DNA from: Poriferisodalis sp965231925
Lineage (GTDB): Bacteria; Actinomycetota; Acidimicrobiia; Acidimicrobiales; Poriferisodalaceae
Direction: 5' to 3'
Length of the DNA: 64,000 bases
NCBI GenBank assembly: GCA_965231925.1
Contig: OZ246894.1
Coordinates: 2,542,001 to 2,606,000, forward strand
Shown: piece by piece, positions 32,206 to 41,655 of the stretch
Position numbering within the stretch: position 1 is the first letter of the stretch
Layout of the letters: each line of letters opens with the position of its first letter
Program-made: the position numbers and the translations under genes
The notes under the pieces: model-generated
Databases searched by the model: none
Seen by the model: only the letters and a program-made list of their open reading frames with translations
Told to the model about the DNA's origin: nothing

Positions 32206-34497
32206 ATGTCGATGACCTCCTCGCCCCCCAACACGAGCTCTGACAGCACCGGCTCGAAGATCGTCTACACCTACACCGACGAGGCGCCGGCGCTGGCGAC
32301 CTACTCGCTGTTGCCGATCATCACGGCGTTCACCGATGCGGCCGGCGTTGAGGTCGAGACGCACGACATCTCGCTCGCCGGCCGGATCATCGCGGTCTTT
32401 GCCGACACGCTCGAGCCTCACCAACGCGGGGGCGATGCACTGGCCGAGCTCGGCGAGTGGACCCAGGATCGTGATGCCAACATCATCAAGCTGCCGAACA
32501 TCTCCGCTTCGGTGCCGCAGATCAAGGGCGCCATCGCCGAGCTGCAATCAGCGGGTTATGCGGTGCCGGACTATCCCGACGACCCCGCCGATGCTTCCGA
32601 GCAGGAGATCCGCGAACGCTACGACCGCGTGAAGGGCTCGGCCGTGAACCCGGTGCTGCGCGAAGGCAACTCTGACCGTCGCGCTCCCCGCGCGGTCAAG
32701 GAATACGCCCGGCAGTACCCCCACTCGATGGGAGCTTGGTCGCCGCAGAGTCGCACCCATGTGGCGACGATGTCCGACGGCGACTTCCGCTCCAACGAGC
32801 AGTCGGTCACCGTGGGGGAAGCCGGCTCGCTGAGCATCGAGCACGTCGACAGCGAGGGCAACGTGCGGCTGATGCGCAAAGTGCCGGTGGACGCAGGCGA
32901 GGTGGCCGACTCCACCTTCATGTCGGCTGTCGCGCTGCGCGAGTTCCTCGACGCTCAGATCGAGGATGCCCGTTCGAGCGGGGTGCTGTTCTCGCTGCAC
33001 CTCAAGGCCACGATGATGAAGGTCTCGGACCCGATCGTGTTCGGTCACGCTGTGCGGGCGTTCTTTGCGCCGGTGTTCGATCGGTACGGCGAGGTGCTGG
33101 ACGCGGCAGGCGCCGATCCCAACGATGGCTGGGCCAACGTGCTGGCCGCCGTCGAATCGCTGCCCGCCGAGGTGCGCGACGCCGTCAAGGCCGACATCGC
33201 TGCGACGCTCGACGAGCGGCCAGCTCTGGCCATGGTCGACTCCGATCGCGGCATCACCAACTTGCACGTGCCCAGCGACGTCATCGTGGACGCGTCCATG
33301 CCGGCCATGATCCGAGCCTCCGGCCAGATGTGGAATGCCCAGGGCGACCAGCAGGACACCAAGGCGGTCATCCCAGACTCGAGCTACGCCAGCGTGTTCC
33401 AAGCCGTGATCGACGACTGCCGTACCAACGGTGCCTACGACCCCACGACGATGGGCTCGGTGCCCAATGTCGGCCTCATGGCCCAGAAGGCCGAGGAGTA
33501 CGGCAGCCACGACAAGACCTACGAGGTCGATGTCGCAGGAACCATGCGGGTCGTGTCCGAATCCGGCGAAGTGCTCATGAGCCACGAGGTCGAAGCCGGC
33601 GACATCTGGCGCATGTGCACCACCAAGAACGCAGCGATCTCCAATTGGGTGGATCTGGCCATCGAGCGCGGGCAGCTCACCGGGGCGGCTGTGGTCTTCT
33701 GGCTCGACGCAGACCGGCCCCACGACGCGCAGCTCATCGGCAAGGTCGGTGCCCGACTGGCCGAGCGGCAGGGCACCGACGCCTCGATCGGCGAGCTCGA
33801 CCTACGCACGCTGGCACCGGCGGATGCCTGCCGTTTCTCGCTGGAGCGCATCCGCCGCGGACTCGACACCATCTCGGTCACCGGCAACGTCCTGCGCGAC
33901 TACAACACCGACCTGTTCCCGATCCTCGAGCTGGGCACGTCGGCCAAGATGCTCTCGGTTGTGCCGCTCATGGCCGGCGGCGGGCTCTTCGAGACGGGGG
34001 CCGGTGGCTCGGCACCCAAGCACGTCCAGCAGATGGTGGCCGAAAACCACTTGCGCTGGGACAGCCTGGGAGAGTTTCTTGCACTCGCTGTGTCGCTCGA
34101 GCACCTCGCCCGGATTGCCGAAAACCCCGCCGCGCAACTGCTGGCTGACACGCTCGATGCCGCCATCGGCACGTGGCTCGCGGAAGGCCGTGCGCCCAGC
34201 CGCCGGGTGAACGAGCCCGACAACCGCGCCAGCCACTTCCACCTCGCGAAGCACTGGGCCGACGAGATGGCCAAGCAAGGCACCGACGCCGAGCTGGCCG
34301 AGCAGTTCGCACCGCTGGCCGCGGCGCTCGCCGGCAACGAGGAGCAGATCGTCGCCGAGCTCGTCGACTGCCAAGGTGATCCGGTTGAGCTCGGCGGCTA
34401 CTACCTGCCCGACCCCGCACTCGCCGAGGCTGCCATGCGGCCAAGCCCCACGTTCAACGACATCCTCGACAGTTTTCGCACCGGCTCGGCGGGCTGA
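32206..34497 (+). CDS. icd: Monomeric NADP-dependent isocitrate dehydrogenase
   Basis: 763-aa monomeric-type IDH (the class often called IDH-II), converting isocitrate to 2-oxoglutarate with NADP. The N-terminus after a short Ser/Thr-rich leader, KIVYTYTDEAPALATYSLLPII, is diagnostic. Further blocks are LPNISASVPQIKGAIAELQ, NPVLREGNSDRRAP with substrate-binding Ser/Arg, YPHSMGAWS, and ETGAGGSAPKHVQQ near the end for cofactor binding. The length fits the single-chain enzyme, in contrast to the 400-aa dimeric type. It is a single gene converging on argG, separated by a short hairpin. Confidence 0.95.
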   Translation: MSMTSSPPNTSSDSTGSKIVYTYTDEAPALATYSLLPIITAFTDAAGVEVETHDISLAGRIIAVFADTLEPHQRGGDALAELGEWTQDRDANIIKLPNISASVPQIKGAIAELQSAGYAVPDYPDDPADASEQEIRERYDRVKGSAVNPVLREGNSDRRAPRAVKEYARQYPHSMGAWSPQSRTHVATMSDGDFRSNEQSVTVGEAGSLSIEHVDSEGNVRLMRKVPVDAGEVADSTFMSAVALREFLDAQIEDARSSGVLFSLHLKATMMKVSDPIVFGHAVRAFFAPVFDRYGEVLDAAGADPNDGWANVLAAVESLPAEVRDAVKADIAATLDERPALAMVDSDRGITNLHVPSDVIVDASMPAMIRASGQMWNAQGDQQDTKAVIPDSSYASVFQAVIDDCRTNGAYDPTTMGSVPNVGLMAQKAEEYGSHDKTYEVDVAGTMRVVSESGEVLMSHEVEAGDIWRMCTTKNAAISNWVDLAIERGQLTGAAVVFWLDADRPHDAQLIGKVGARLAERQGTDASIGELDLRTLAPADACRFSLERIRRGLDTISVTGNVLRDYNTDLFPILELGTSAKMLSVVPLMAGGGLFETGAGGSAPKHVQQMVAENHLRWDSLGEFLALAVSLEHLARIAENPAAQLLADTLDAAIGTWLAEGRAPSRRVNEPDNRASHFHLAKHWADEMAKQGTDAELAEQFAPLAAALAGNEEQIVAELVDCQGDPVELGGYYLPDPALAEAAMRPSPTFNDILDSFRTGSAG

Positions 34498-34503
34498 AGC
34501 CCG
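34490..34503. terminator. Short hairpin between convergent icd and argG
   Basis: The arms CGGGC (34490-34494) and GCCCG (34499-34503) flank a TGAA tetraloop that overlaps the icd stop codon. It is small but stable and placed between two converging genes. Confidence 0.4.
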
Positions 34504-34527
34504 ATATAGCCGCCACGGCGCGGCAGC

Positions 34528-35973
34528 TCAGCTGTCGAGCTCGGCCACACCGCCGGGACCGAGCCGGCCCGACTCCCGGTAGGCAGCGAGTTTCGCTCGG
34601 CTGTCGGCGATGTCCAAGTTGGCCATGGTGAGCTGCCCGATCCGGTCCGTCGGGCCGAATGCCGCGTCCTCGACGCGCTCCATCGAGAGCCGATCGGGCT
34701 CGTAGGTCAGCCCCTCGCCGATGGTGTCAAGCACCGAGTAGTCGTCGCCGCGGCGGAGCCGCAACGTGACCTCGCCGGTGACGCCCGAGCCGACCCAGCG
34801 CAGCAGCGAGTCGCGCAGCATGAGCGCTTGGGGGTCGAACCAGCGCCCCTCATAGAGCAGCCGGCCCAGCCGGCGCCCCATCGTGCGGTAGTTCTCGAGC
34901 GTGGCCTCGTTGTGGATCCCGGACAGCAGCCGCTCATAGGCAATGTGCAGCAGCGCCATGCCCGGGGCCTCGTAGATGCCTCGCGACTTGGCCTCGATCA
35001 CCCGGTTCTCGATCTGGTCGCTCATGCCGAGACCGTGTCTCCCGCCAACTGCGTTGGCTTCGAGCACGAGCGCCACGTGGTCGCTGCCCTGTGCACCCGC
35101 CGCGGCAAACTCACGATCGCCGATCGCGACCGGCCAGCCGGCCTCGAACCGGACGGTCACGTCCTCGGGCTCGATGTCGGTCGCTGGGTCCCAATGGGCG
35201 ACGCCCATGATCGGCTCGACGATCTCCATTGAGGTCGCCAAGTCCTCCAGGCTCTTCGCCTCGTGGGTCGCGCCCCAGATGTTCGCGTCAGTTGAGTAGG
35301 CCTTCTCTGTGGGATCCCGGTACGGCAGGCCACGCGACACTAAGAACTCGCTCATGCCCGCGCGACCGCCGAGCTCGTCGACGAACGCAGCGTCCAGCCA
35401 CGGCTTGTAGACGCGCAGCTCAGCGTTGACGAGCAGCCCGTAGCGGTAGAAGCGCTCGATGTCATTGCCCTTGTACGTCGAGCCGTCGCCCCAGATGTCC
35501 ACGCCGTCTTCGGCCATGGCGGCCACCAGCATCGTGCCGGTCACTGCCCGTCCGAGCGGCGTGGTGTTGAAGTACGTGCGTCCCGCCGTCGAGATGTGAA
35601 ACGCACCGCACTGCAGTGCCATCAGGCCCTCTCGCACGAGCGCAGCCCGGCAGTCCACCAAGCGCGCCGCATGAGCGCCGTAGTCCAGCGCCCGCTGCGG
35701 CACGCTCGACAGGTCCGGTTCGTCGTACTGGCCGAGGTCGGCCGTGTAAGCGCATACCAGCGCGCCACGCTCGTTCATCCACGCCACCGCCGCCGAGGTG
35801 TCGAGCCCGCCCGAAAAGGCGATGCCCACCCGCTCACCCACCGGCAGCTCCGCCAGCACCCGCGCGCCGCTCGCGGCCGCGGCCGGCGGCGAGGTCGTGT
35901 CCGGTGGGCCAGTTGAGGCAGGACTACTCGACATGGGGCATAACGGTACGGCCTCAGTCGTCAAGGCCTGCAT
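34528..35973 (-). CDS. argG: Argininosuccinate synthase (long ArgG type)
   Basis: Joins citrulline and aspartate using ATP in arginine biosynthesis. The product is 481 aa, or 468 aa if the Met at 35934 is used. The ATP pyrophosphatase loop AFSGGLDTS is at the start of the catalytic part, followed by YTADLGQYDE and the substrate-binding GDGSTYKGNDIERFYRYG. The length and the GDGSTYKGND form mark the E. coli-like long class rather than the 400-aa class. The C-terminal tail MANLDIADSRAKL is also typical. Other arg genes are absent except a possible ArgE-like M20 enzyme encoded divergently upstream. Confidence 0.93.
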   Translation of the reverse strand: MQALTTEAVPLCPMSSSPASTGPPDTTSPPAAAASGARVLAELPVGERVGIAFSGGLDTSAAVAWMNERGALVCAYTADLGQYDEPDLSSVPQRALDYGAHAARLVDCRAALVREGLMALQCGAFHISTAGRTYFNTTPLGRAVTGTMLVAAMAEDGVDIWGDGSTYKGNDIERFYRYGLLVNAELRVYKPWLDAAFVDELGGRAGMSEFLVSRGLPYRDPTEKAYSTDANIWGATHEAKSLEDLATSMEIVEPIMGVAHWDPATDIEPEDVTVRFEAGWPVAIGDREFAAAGAQGSDHVALVLEANAVGGRHGLGMSDQIENRVIEAKSRGIYEAPGMALLHIAYERLLSGIHNEATLENYRTMGRRLGRLLYEGRWFDPQALMLRDSLLRWVGSGVTGEVTLRLRRGDDYSVLDTIGEGLTYEPDRLSMERVEDAAFGPTDRIGQLTMANLDIADSRAKLAAYRESGRLGPGGVAELDS

Positions 35974-36125
35974 CGTGGCGAACCCACTTCGATGAACCCA
36001 GTCTCGCCATTGGGATCACGCAATGTCGGCGATCTGCGCCGTTCACTGGGTTCGCCAGATGGCAAACCCTCATTCGCGGCACCGCCACTGTGCTGCGCGT
36101 ACGCTCCGCCACGAAGAGGTGACTC

Positions 36126-37310
36126 ATGAGCGACGGCACAGCGACAGGCACCACTGGCGGCACAGCAACCGGCCAGTCCATCGCGGAGCTGCTGAGCGAG
36201 ATGGTGCGCATCCCCAGTGTCAACCCAATGCACCATGGCCCACGATCGGGCACCGTCGCCGAGGCCGACATGGCCAACTGGGTCGCGGAGCGAGCAGCGG
36301 CGCTGGGCGCCGAGGTCGAGCTAGACGAGATCGAGCCGGGTCGCCCGAACGTCTACGCCCGGTTCGCCGGCCAGACCGAACGCATGCTTGCGGTGGATGT
36401 GCACCTCGACACGGTCGGCGTCGAGCACATGGAGGGCGACCCTTTCGAGGGCCGCATCAGCGAAGAGCGCGTCTGGGGGCGGGGATCGGTCGATACCAAG
36501 GCGACTCTGGCCGTAGTGCTTGCCGTGCTCGGCGAGATGGCTGCTGCGGGTCGCCGGCCGATGTGCACCGTCGAGCTGGTCGGCACCATCTCCGAGGAAG
36601 GCGGCGGGCTGGCGGGCGCCTCGGCGTACCGCGACCGGCTGCTCGAACGCAACGAGCGTCGCGAGCAGATCGTCGTCGCCGAACCCACCATGTGCGCACC
36701 GGTGTACGGCCACAAGGGCGGCCTCGGCCTCGAAGTCGAGGTCGAAGGGCGTGCGGCGCACTCCTCCAAACCCCACCTCGGCATCAACGCACTGTCAGCG
36801 GGCGCGCGCATCGTGGCAGCCATCGATGCCGAGCAGGAACGGCTCGCGAGCCAGCACGAGGTCGGCGCGCTCGGCGCCGGCACCGTGTCGGTCAACGAGA
36901 TGAGCGGCGGACGGGCACGCAACATCGTGCCGGACCATTGCGAGCTGTACGTCGGGCGGCGCATCGCCGACAGGGAGGACTACGAACAAGAGTCCACCCG
37001 CCTCACTGAGTTGATTCGCGCCGCAGCCCTGCCGGCCCGCGTCAAGGTCCAACTGGCGAACGGGTTCGGCAGCAACGCGTTCTTCCAAGCGCCCGGCAGC
37101 GATCTCGTCACCGCCCTGGCCGAAATGTCAGGCCACAGCCCCGCCGTTGCCGACTTCGGCACGAATGCCCTGCGCTACGGCGAGGTAGCCGACCAGATAG
37201 TGGTGTTCGGCCCGGGTTCCATCGATCAAGCTCACCAAGCCATCGAATGGGTCGACATCTCCGAGCTGGAACGAGCGGCAGCCGTTTACCGCCGCCTGCT
37301 CGCCCGCTGA
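36126..37310 (+). CDS. M20-family metallopeptidase (ArgE/DapE-like)
   Basis: 394-aa zinc-dependent amidohydrolase of the M20 family, which includes acetylornithine deacetylase and succinyl-diaminopimelate desuccinylase. Metal and catalytic residues are seen in VDVHLDTVG (His and Asp), WGRGSVDTKATL (bridging Asp), TISEEGGGLAG (catalytic Glu and metal Glu) and VVAEPTM. The dimerisation domain lies in the middle (HKGGLGLEVEVEGRAAHSS). The C-terminal His ligand is probably in SIDQAHQAIEWV. The position next to argG favours an ArgE-like role in arginine synthesis, but the Ser/Thr-rich N-terminus and context do not prove this. Confidence 0.85.
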   Translation: MSDGTATGTTGGTATGQSIAELLSEMVRIPSVNPMHHGPRSGTVAEADMANWVAERAAALGAEVELDEIEPGRPNVYARFAGQTERMLAVDVHLDTVGVEHMEGDPFEGRISEERVWGRGSVDTKATLAVVLAVLGEMAAAGRRPMCTVELVGTISEEGGGLAGASAYRDRLLERNERREQIVVAEPTMCAPVYGHKGGLGLEVEVEGRAAHSSKPHLGINALSAGARIVAAIDAEQERLASQHEVGALGAGTVSVNEMSGGRARNIVPDHCELYVGRRIADREDYEQESTRLTELIRAAALPARVKVQLANGFGSNAFFQAPGSDLVTALAEMSGHSPAVADFGTNALRYGEVADQIVVFGPGSIDQAHQAIEWVDISELERAAAVYRRLLAR

Positions 37311-37376
37311 CCAGCCGAGCCGTTGCCGTAGCCCACCTCGGCAGCCCGGATCACGCAGCCGGATCAGTTGCCGGGG

Positions 37377-37832
37377 TCAGCTGGGGCGGGCAGTGATGAA
37401 GACCGGGATCTCGCGATCGGTCTTGGCCTGATATTCCGCGTAGGGCGAGAAGGCCTCAACGCACCGCTCCCACCACTCGTCGCGCTCGGCGCCAGTGATC
37501 AGGCGCACTGTCGTCTCGAATGGCTCGGGCCCGTCCTGGATCAGCACCGTCGGATCGGCCATCAGGTTGTGGTACCAGCCTGGATGCGCCGGCGCGCCGC
37601 CCTTGGATCCGACGATCGCGTACTCGCCCTCGTGCTCGACACGCATCAGCGGGACCTTACGCACCAAGCCAGTCTTGTGTCCCACGGTGGTCATCACGAT
37701 GACCGGCAGCCCCGTATCGCGCAGCGTGTTCGCTTCGCTGCCGGCTGACGCCTCGTACGCGTCGGCCTGCTCCTTCACCCAGTCCCATGTGCTGGGTCCG
37801 TATTTGCCGTCGAACTTCTCGCTGTGTGCCAT
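37377..37832 (-). CDS. Deazaflavin (F420)-dependent nitroreductase, Ddn-like
   Basis: 151-aa split-beta-barrel protein of the actinobacterial F420H2-dependent reductase (FDOR-A/Ddn) family. Typical blocks are VIVMTTVGHKTGLVRKVPLMRVEHEGEYAIVGSKGG, which forms the F420 phosphate-binding site, and HPGWYHNLMADPTV. The C-terminal SPYAEYQAKTDREIPVFITAR is also a family mark. These enzymes reduce quinones, nitro groups or other electrophiles with F420H2. The gene encoding FbiC, which makes the F420 chromophore, lies 6 kb away, so the cofactor should be available. It is a single gene between an M20 peptidase and an unknown protein. Confidence 0.9.
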   Translation of the reverse strand: MAHSEKFDGKYGPSTWDWVKEQADAYEASAGSEANTLRDTGLPVIVMTTVGHKTGLVRKVPLMRVEHEGEYAIVGSKGGAPAHPGWYHNLMADPTVLIQDGPEPFETTVRLITGAERDEWWERCVEAFSPYAEYQAKTDREIPVFITARPS

Positions 37833-37913
37833 GGCCTGCAATCTACGGCCGCACGCCGACGTGCGTTCGCCTGTCGACCGTCTGGCACGCCTACGATCCA
37901 AAGCGTGCAGATC

Positions 37914-38360
37914 ATGTCCGCTCTGTTCATCGAGCACTTCGACATGCGGCAAGCCGCGGGCGGCGCCGCACGCATCGACCTCGGTGGAGTCCATTTCTCG
38001 ATGGCCGCGCCGGGTCCGTTCCCGGTGACCATCACACCGCACATGCTCGTGCTCGTCCGATGCCCCGAGACGCACACCGGCCTCGCGGCACTGGAGGTGC
38101 AGTTCATGCGGGGCGACGAGCTGGTCGCGCGCAACGTGCAGCCGCTCAGCGTCGAGCCCGGCAAGTTCGGCTACAACCTCGTGCAGGCCGAGCTGACCTT
38201 CGACGAGCCAACCACGATCGAGGCCCACTGCCGAGTCGATCAAGGCGGCCCCGTGGTGATCCCGCTGACGATGAACCCACCAGCAGACGACCCCGAGACG
38301 TCGGAGGAGCCTGCTGGCGCGGGCGGCTGGACCGGGACTCCGGCGGCCCAGAGCGGCTAG
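37914..38360 (+). CDS. Unrecognised beta-rich protein
   Basis: 148 aa from ATG 37914; an in-frame GTG at 37905 is a possible start. I do not recognise a family with confidence. The body alternates hydrophobic and polar residues like a beta sandwich (RIDLGGVHFSMAAPGPFPVTITPHMLVLVRCPETHTG), followed by a Pro/Gly/Glu-rich tail after about residue 120 that looks disordered. There is no signal peptide or membrane span. The stop lies 13 bp before the FIST gene, so the two are probably cotranscribed. A small immunity- or sensor-like role with the FIST protein is possible but speculative. Confidence 0.55.
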   Translation: MSALFIEHFDMRQAAGGAARIDLGGVHFSMAAPGPFPVTITPHMLVLVRCPETHTGLAALEVQFMRGDELVARNVQPLSVEPGKFGYNLVQAELTFDEPTTIEAHCRVDQGGPVVIPLTMNPPADDPETSEEPAGAGGWTGTPAAQSG

Positions 38361-38373
38361 GCGCCGATCAGCG

Positions 38374-39570
38374 ATGCCTTTCACCGTCGGTCTGTCCCAG
38401 CACGCCGATCCCGGTATGGCGACCGGCGAGATCGTCGGCCGCGTGCTGGAGTCGTTGGGGGCTCAGCCCGACGTAGCACTCCTGTTCACCTCGGGAGACC
38501 ACCTCGCTCACACCGACGAGATTGCCGGCGCCGTCGTCGACCTGCTCAACCCTGGCGCATTCATCGGCACGACCGCAAGCTCGGTCGCCGCAGGTGAGCG
38601 CGAGATCGAGGAAGAGACCGCGGCGGTGCTGTGGGCCGGCAGCCTGGGCTCGATCGAGGGCCCACGCGCGCGCGCTGTCCGGCTCGACGGCGTGCCGGGA
38701 CCGGCCGCCGACGACAATGCACTCGCCTCGGCGTTCGAGGAGGTGCAGGCCACCGGCGAACTCTCGATAATCCTGCTGGCCGACCCGTACTCGTACCCAG
38801 CCGATGCGGCGCTCGCGCACTGGGCAGAACGCTGGCCCCAGGTCGGCGTGCTCGGCGGACTGTCCTCAGGTGCTCCCATGCCCGGCGGCAACCGCATCGT
38901 CGTCGACGGCGGTGTGCATCGCTCCGGCGCTGCTGCGCTGGTCCTCGGCGGCAGCGCGAGCGTCACACACTTGGTTTCTCAAGGCTGCCGACCCATCGGG
39001 CAGCCCTACATCATCACCGAGGCCGAGGGGAACGTCGTGCGGTCGCTCGGCGGCATGCCCCCGTTCGAACGGCTCGAGCAGATGTTCTCCCAGCTCGACC
39101 CAGCAGACCAGCAGCTCGTCCAGCGGGGCCTGCATGTCGGCCGGGTCACCGACGAACGCAAGATCGAATTCGAGCGAGGCGATTTCCTGATCCGCGGCGT
39201 GCTCGGTGCAGACCGCGAGAGCGGCGCCATCGCCATCGGTGACGAAGCACCGGTAGGCGCGACGGTGCAATTCCACGTACGCGATGCGCTCACGGCTCAC
39301 GAAGACTTGACCGCCGCACTCCGAAACCGGGCGCCCGAAGCCATGTCGGCCTCAGGCGCCCTGCTGTTCACCTGCAACGGCCGCGGCACCCATCTGTTCG
39401 AGACGCCCCACCACGATGCGCACACGATCGTCGAGCGGACCAGCACCGAACTCGCCGGCATGTTCTGCGCTGGCGAGATAGGACCCGTCGGCAACCGTTC
39501 CTACCTGCACGGCTTCACGGCTTCGATGGCGCTCTTCACCGACAACGAAGAGCCTGACAGCGACGTCTGA
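38374..39570 (+). CDS. FIST-domain sensor protein
   Basis: 398-aa protein with FIST_N (to about residue 215) and FIST_C domains. FIST domains occur in signal-transduction proteins and are predicted to bind small ligands such as amino acids. Marker stretches are DVALLFTSGDH, IGTTASSVAAGEREIE, VLGGLSSGA, NRIVVDGGV and, near the C-terminus, GALLFTCNGRGTHLF and GMFCAGEIGPVGNRSYLHGFTAS. The last block, with FxCxGEIGP, is highly typical. No kinase or cyclase domain is attached, so it is a stand-alone sensor, perhaps with the small protein encoded 13 bp upstream. Confidence 0.85.
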   Translation: MPFTVGLSQHADPGMATGEIVGRVLESLGAQPDVALLFTSGDHLAHTDEIAGAVVDLLNPGAFIGTTASSVAAGEREIEEETAAVLWAGSLGSIEGPRARAVRLDGVPGPAADDNALASAFEEVQATGELSIILLADPYSYPADAALAHWAERWPQVGVLGGLSSGAPMPGGNRIVVDGGVHRSGAAALVLGGSASVTHLVSQGCRPIGQPYIITEAEGNVVRSLGGMPPFERLEQMFSQLDPADQQLVQRGLHVGRVTDERKIEFERGDFLIRGVLGADRESGAIAIGDEAPVGATVQFHVRDALTAHEDLTAALRNRAPEAMSASGALLFTCNGRGTHLFETPHHDAHTIVERTSTELAGMFCAGEIGPVGNRSYLHGFTASMALFTDNEEPDSDV

Positions 39571-39656
39571 GGCGCATCGCTGACACCGCCACGATCAGAT
39601 GACCAGATTTCCGACCACTTCCATCAGGGTGAACAACGAAACGTGAGCGCATCGAC

Positions 39657-41621
39657 ATGAATGCATCAGCCGGGAACATCGAATTGGAAGCTCGGCAGAT
39701 CAACACCATCCGGGCACTGGCGATGGATGCGGTGATGCGCGCCAACAGCGGCCACACGGGCACGGCCATGGCGTTGGCGCCGCTGGCGCACGTGCTGTTC
39801 AGCCGGATCCTGCGATACGACGCCGCCGCTCCCGATTGGCCCGATCGCGACCGGTTCATCCTGTCCGCAGGCCACGCATCGATGCTCACCTATGCCATCG
39901 CTCACCTCGTGGGCTACGGCGTCACGCTGTCGGACATCCGTGACTTCCGCCAGCTCGGCTCGATCACGCCGGGCCATCCTGAACGCGGCCTCACCCCGGG
40001 CGTGGAGGTCACCACCGGACCCTTGGGTCAGGGCTTCGCCAACGCCGTCGGCATGGCACTGGCCGAACGAGGCCTGCGCGCCCGGCTGGGCGCTGACCTT
40101 GTGGACCACCGCACGTTCGTGATCATCAGCGACGGCGACTTGATGGAAGGCATCAGCCACGAGGCGGCATCGCTCGCCGGGCACCAGCAACTCGGTCGCC
40201 TCATTGCGGTATACGACGACAATCGCATCACGATCGACGGCAGCACCGACCTGGCGCTGAGTGACGACGCGGCTCGGCGATTCGAGGCATACGGCTGGCA
40301 CGTCTCGGACCTCGGAGACAGGGCCGAGGATGTCGAAGCCCTCGAGCGGGCCCTGCGCGAGGCCATGCTGGTCAGCGACCGGCCCTCTGTGGTCATCGTC
40401 CGCAGCCACATCGGCTACCCGATGCCCACGGCATCGGACACCTCGGCGGCGCACGGCGCGATCACCGACGCCGACGAGATCGCCGCCGCCAAGCGGGCGA
40501 TGGGCATGGATCCCGACGCCTCATTCTTGGTAGAGGACGACGTGGCGCAGGCCTATCTGGCAGCCGGTGCCCGCGGCGCGGCTGAGCGGCTCGAGTGGGA
40601 AACCCGGTTCGCGGCAAGCGGGCACGACCGAGACTGGCTCGACGCGCTGTGGTCGGCGGGCGCCGTGGGCGGCCGGCTGTCCGATCTGCCGACATTCGAG
40701 GCCGGCACCCAGATGGCGACGCGGGTTGCTGCCAACCGGGTCTTCGACGCGTCGTTGGACACCGTGCCCGCCCTCATCTGCGGCGGTGCCGACCTGACCG
40801 GCAACACCGGCACGAACGTCACGGCCGAAGTGCTCTCGGCGGAGAATCCAGGGGGCCGCAAGCTGTACTTCGGTGTCCGCGAGCACGCCATGGGCGCAAT
40901 CGCCAACGGCATGGCGTTGCATGGCGGGGTGCTGCCCGCCGTCGGCACGTTCCTGGTCTTCAGCGACTACATGCGTCCCGCGGTACGGCTGGCTGCGCTC
41001 AGCGGCGCGAAGACCGTCTTCGTCTGGACGCACGACTCCATTGGCGTCGGCGAAGACGGGCCGACACACCAACCGGTCGAGCACGTCGCATCGCTGCGCG
41101 CCATTCCAGGCCTCTGCGTGATCAGGCCCGCCGACGCCAATGAGACCTCTCAGGCCTGGCAGATAGCGGTCGAGCGAGATGGACCGACTGCTCTGGTGCT
41201 GACGCGCCAAAACGTCCCCGTGCTCGACGGCACCGACCGCGCCGCGCAAGTCGCGCGCGGTGCCTACGTTCTGATCGACACCCCGGCTCCTGCGGTCATC
41301 TTGGCGGGCACTGGCAGCGAGGTGCAGTGCTGCACCGCAGCGGCCGCGCTGCTCGCCGAGGACGGCATCGCCAGCTCGGTGGTGTCGATGCCGAGCTGGG
41401 ATCTCTTCGAAGCCCAAGACCTCGCCTATCGAGCGGCCGTATTCCCCCAAGACGTCCCCGTACTCGGTGTGGAGGCTGCGTCGCCGATGGGCTGGGACCG
41501 CTATGCCGACGCCACCATCACCATGCATCGCTTCGGTGCGAGCGCACCCGGAGGGGTGCTCATGGACCACTTCGGCTTCACGGCCCCAGCCATCGCCGAT
41601 GCGGCGCGCGAGCTGCTGTAG
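39657..41621 (+). CDS. tkt: Transketolase
   Basis: 654-aa TPP-dependent enzyme moving two-carbon units in the pentose phosphate pathway. The N-terminal TPP domain has ANSGHTGTAMALAPLAHVLF, LSAGHASMLTYAIAHLVGY, TTGPLGQGFANAVGMALAE and the TPP/Mg motif GDGDLMEGISHEAASLAGH followed by YDDNRITIDG. The middle pyrimidine-binding domain includes YFGVREHAMGAIANGMALHGG and FVWTHDSIGVGEDGPTHQPVEH. The C-terminal domain is complete. Transaldolase follows 34 bp downstream, so they form an operon for the non-oxidative branch. A usual catalytic residue set is present by motif. Confidence 0.95.
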   Translation: MNASAGNIELEARQINTIRALAMDAVMRANSGHTGTAMALAPLAHVLFSRILRYDAAAPDWPDRDRFILSAGHASMLTYAIAHLVGYGVTLSDIRDFRQLGSITPGHPERGLTPGVEVTTGPLGQGFANAVGMALAERGLRARLGADLVDHRTFVIISDGDLMEGISHEAASLAGHQQLGRLIAVYDDNRITIDGSTDLALSDDAARRFEAYGWHVSDLGDRAEDVEALERALREAMLVSDRPSVVIVRSHIGYPMPTASDTSAAHGAITDADEIAAAKRAMGMDPDASFLVEDDVAQAYLAAGARGAAERLEWETRFAASGHDRDWLDALWSAGAVGGRLSDLPTFEAGTQMATRVAANRVFDASLDTVPALICGGADLTGNTGTNVTAEVLSAENPGGRKLYFGVREHAMGAIANGMALHGGVLPAVGTFLVFSDYMRPAVRLAALSGAKTVFVWTHDSIGVGEDGPTHQPVEHVASLRAIPGLCVIRPADANETSQAWQIAVERDGPTALVLTRQNVPVLDGTDRAAQVARGAYVLIDTPAPAVILAGTGSEVQCCTAAAALLAEDGIASSVVSMPSWDLFEAQDLAYRAAVFPQDVPVLGVEAASPMGWDRYADATITMHRFGASAPGGVLMDHFGFTAPAIADAARELL

Positions 41622-41655
41622 ACCCTTAGACAGCAACGTTCAAGGAAGGATCCCC

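Noticed and set aside
29320..32547. A 1075-codon open frame on the minus strand extending far upstream of the Ldh2-type gene
   Set aside because: The part beyond 30456 is antisense to the flavoprotein gene, with composition driven by its codon bias. The family start at 30456 explains the real gene.
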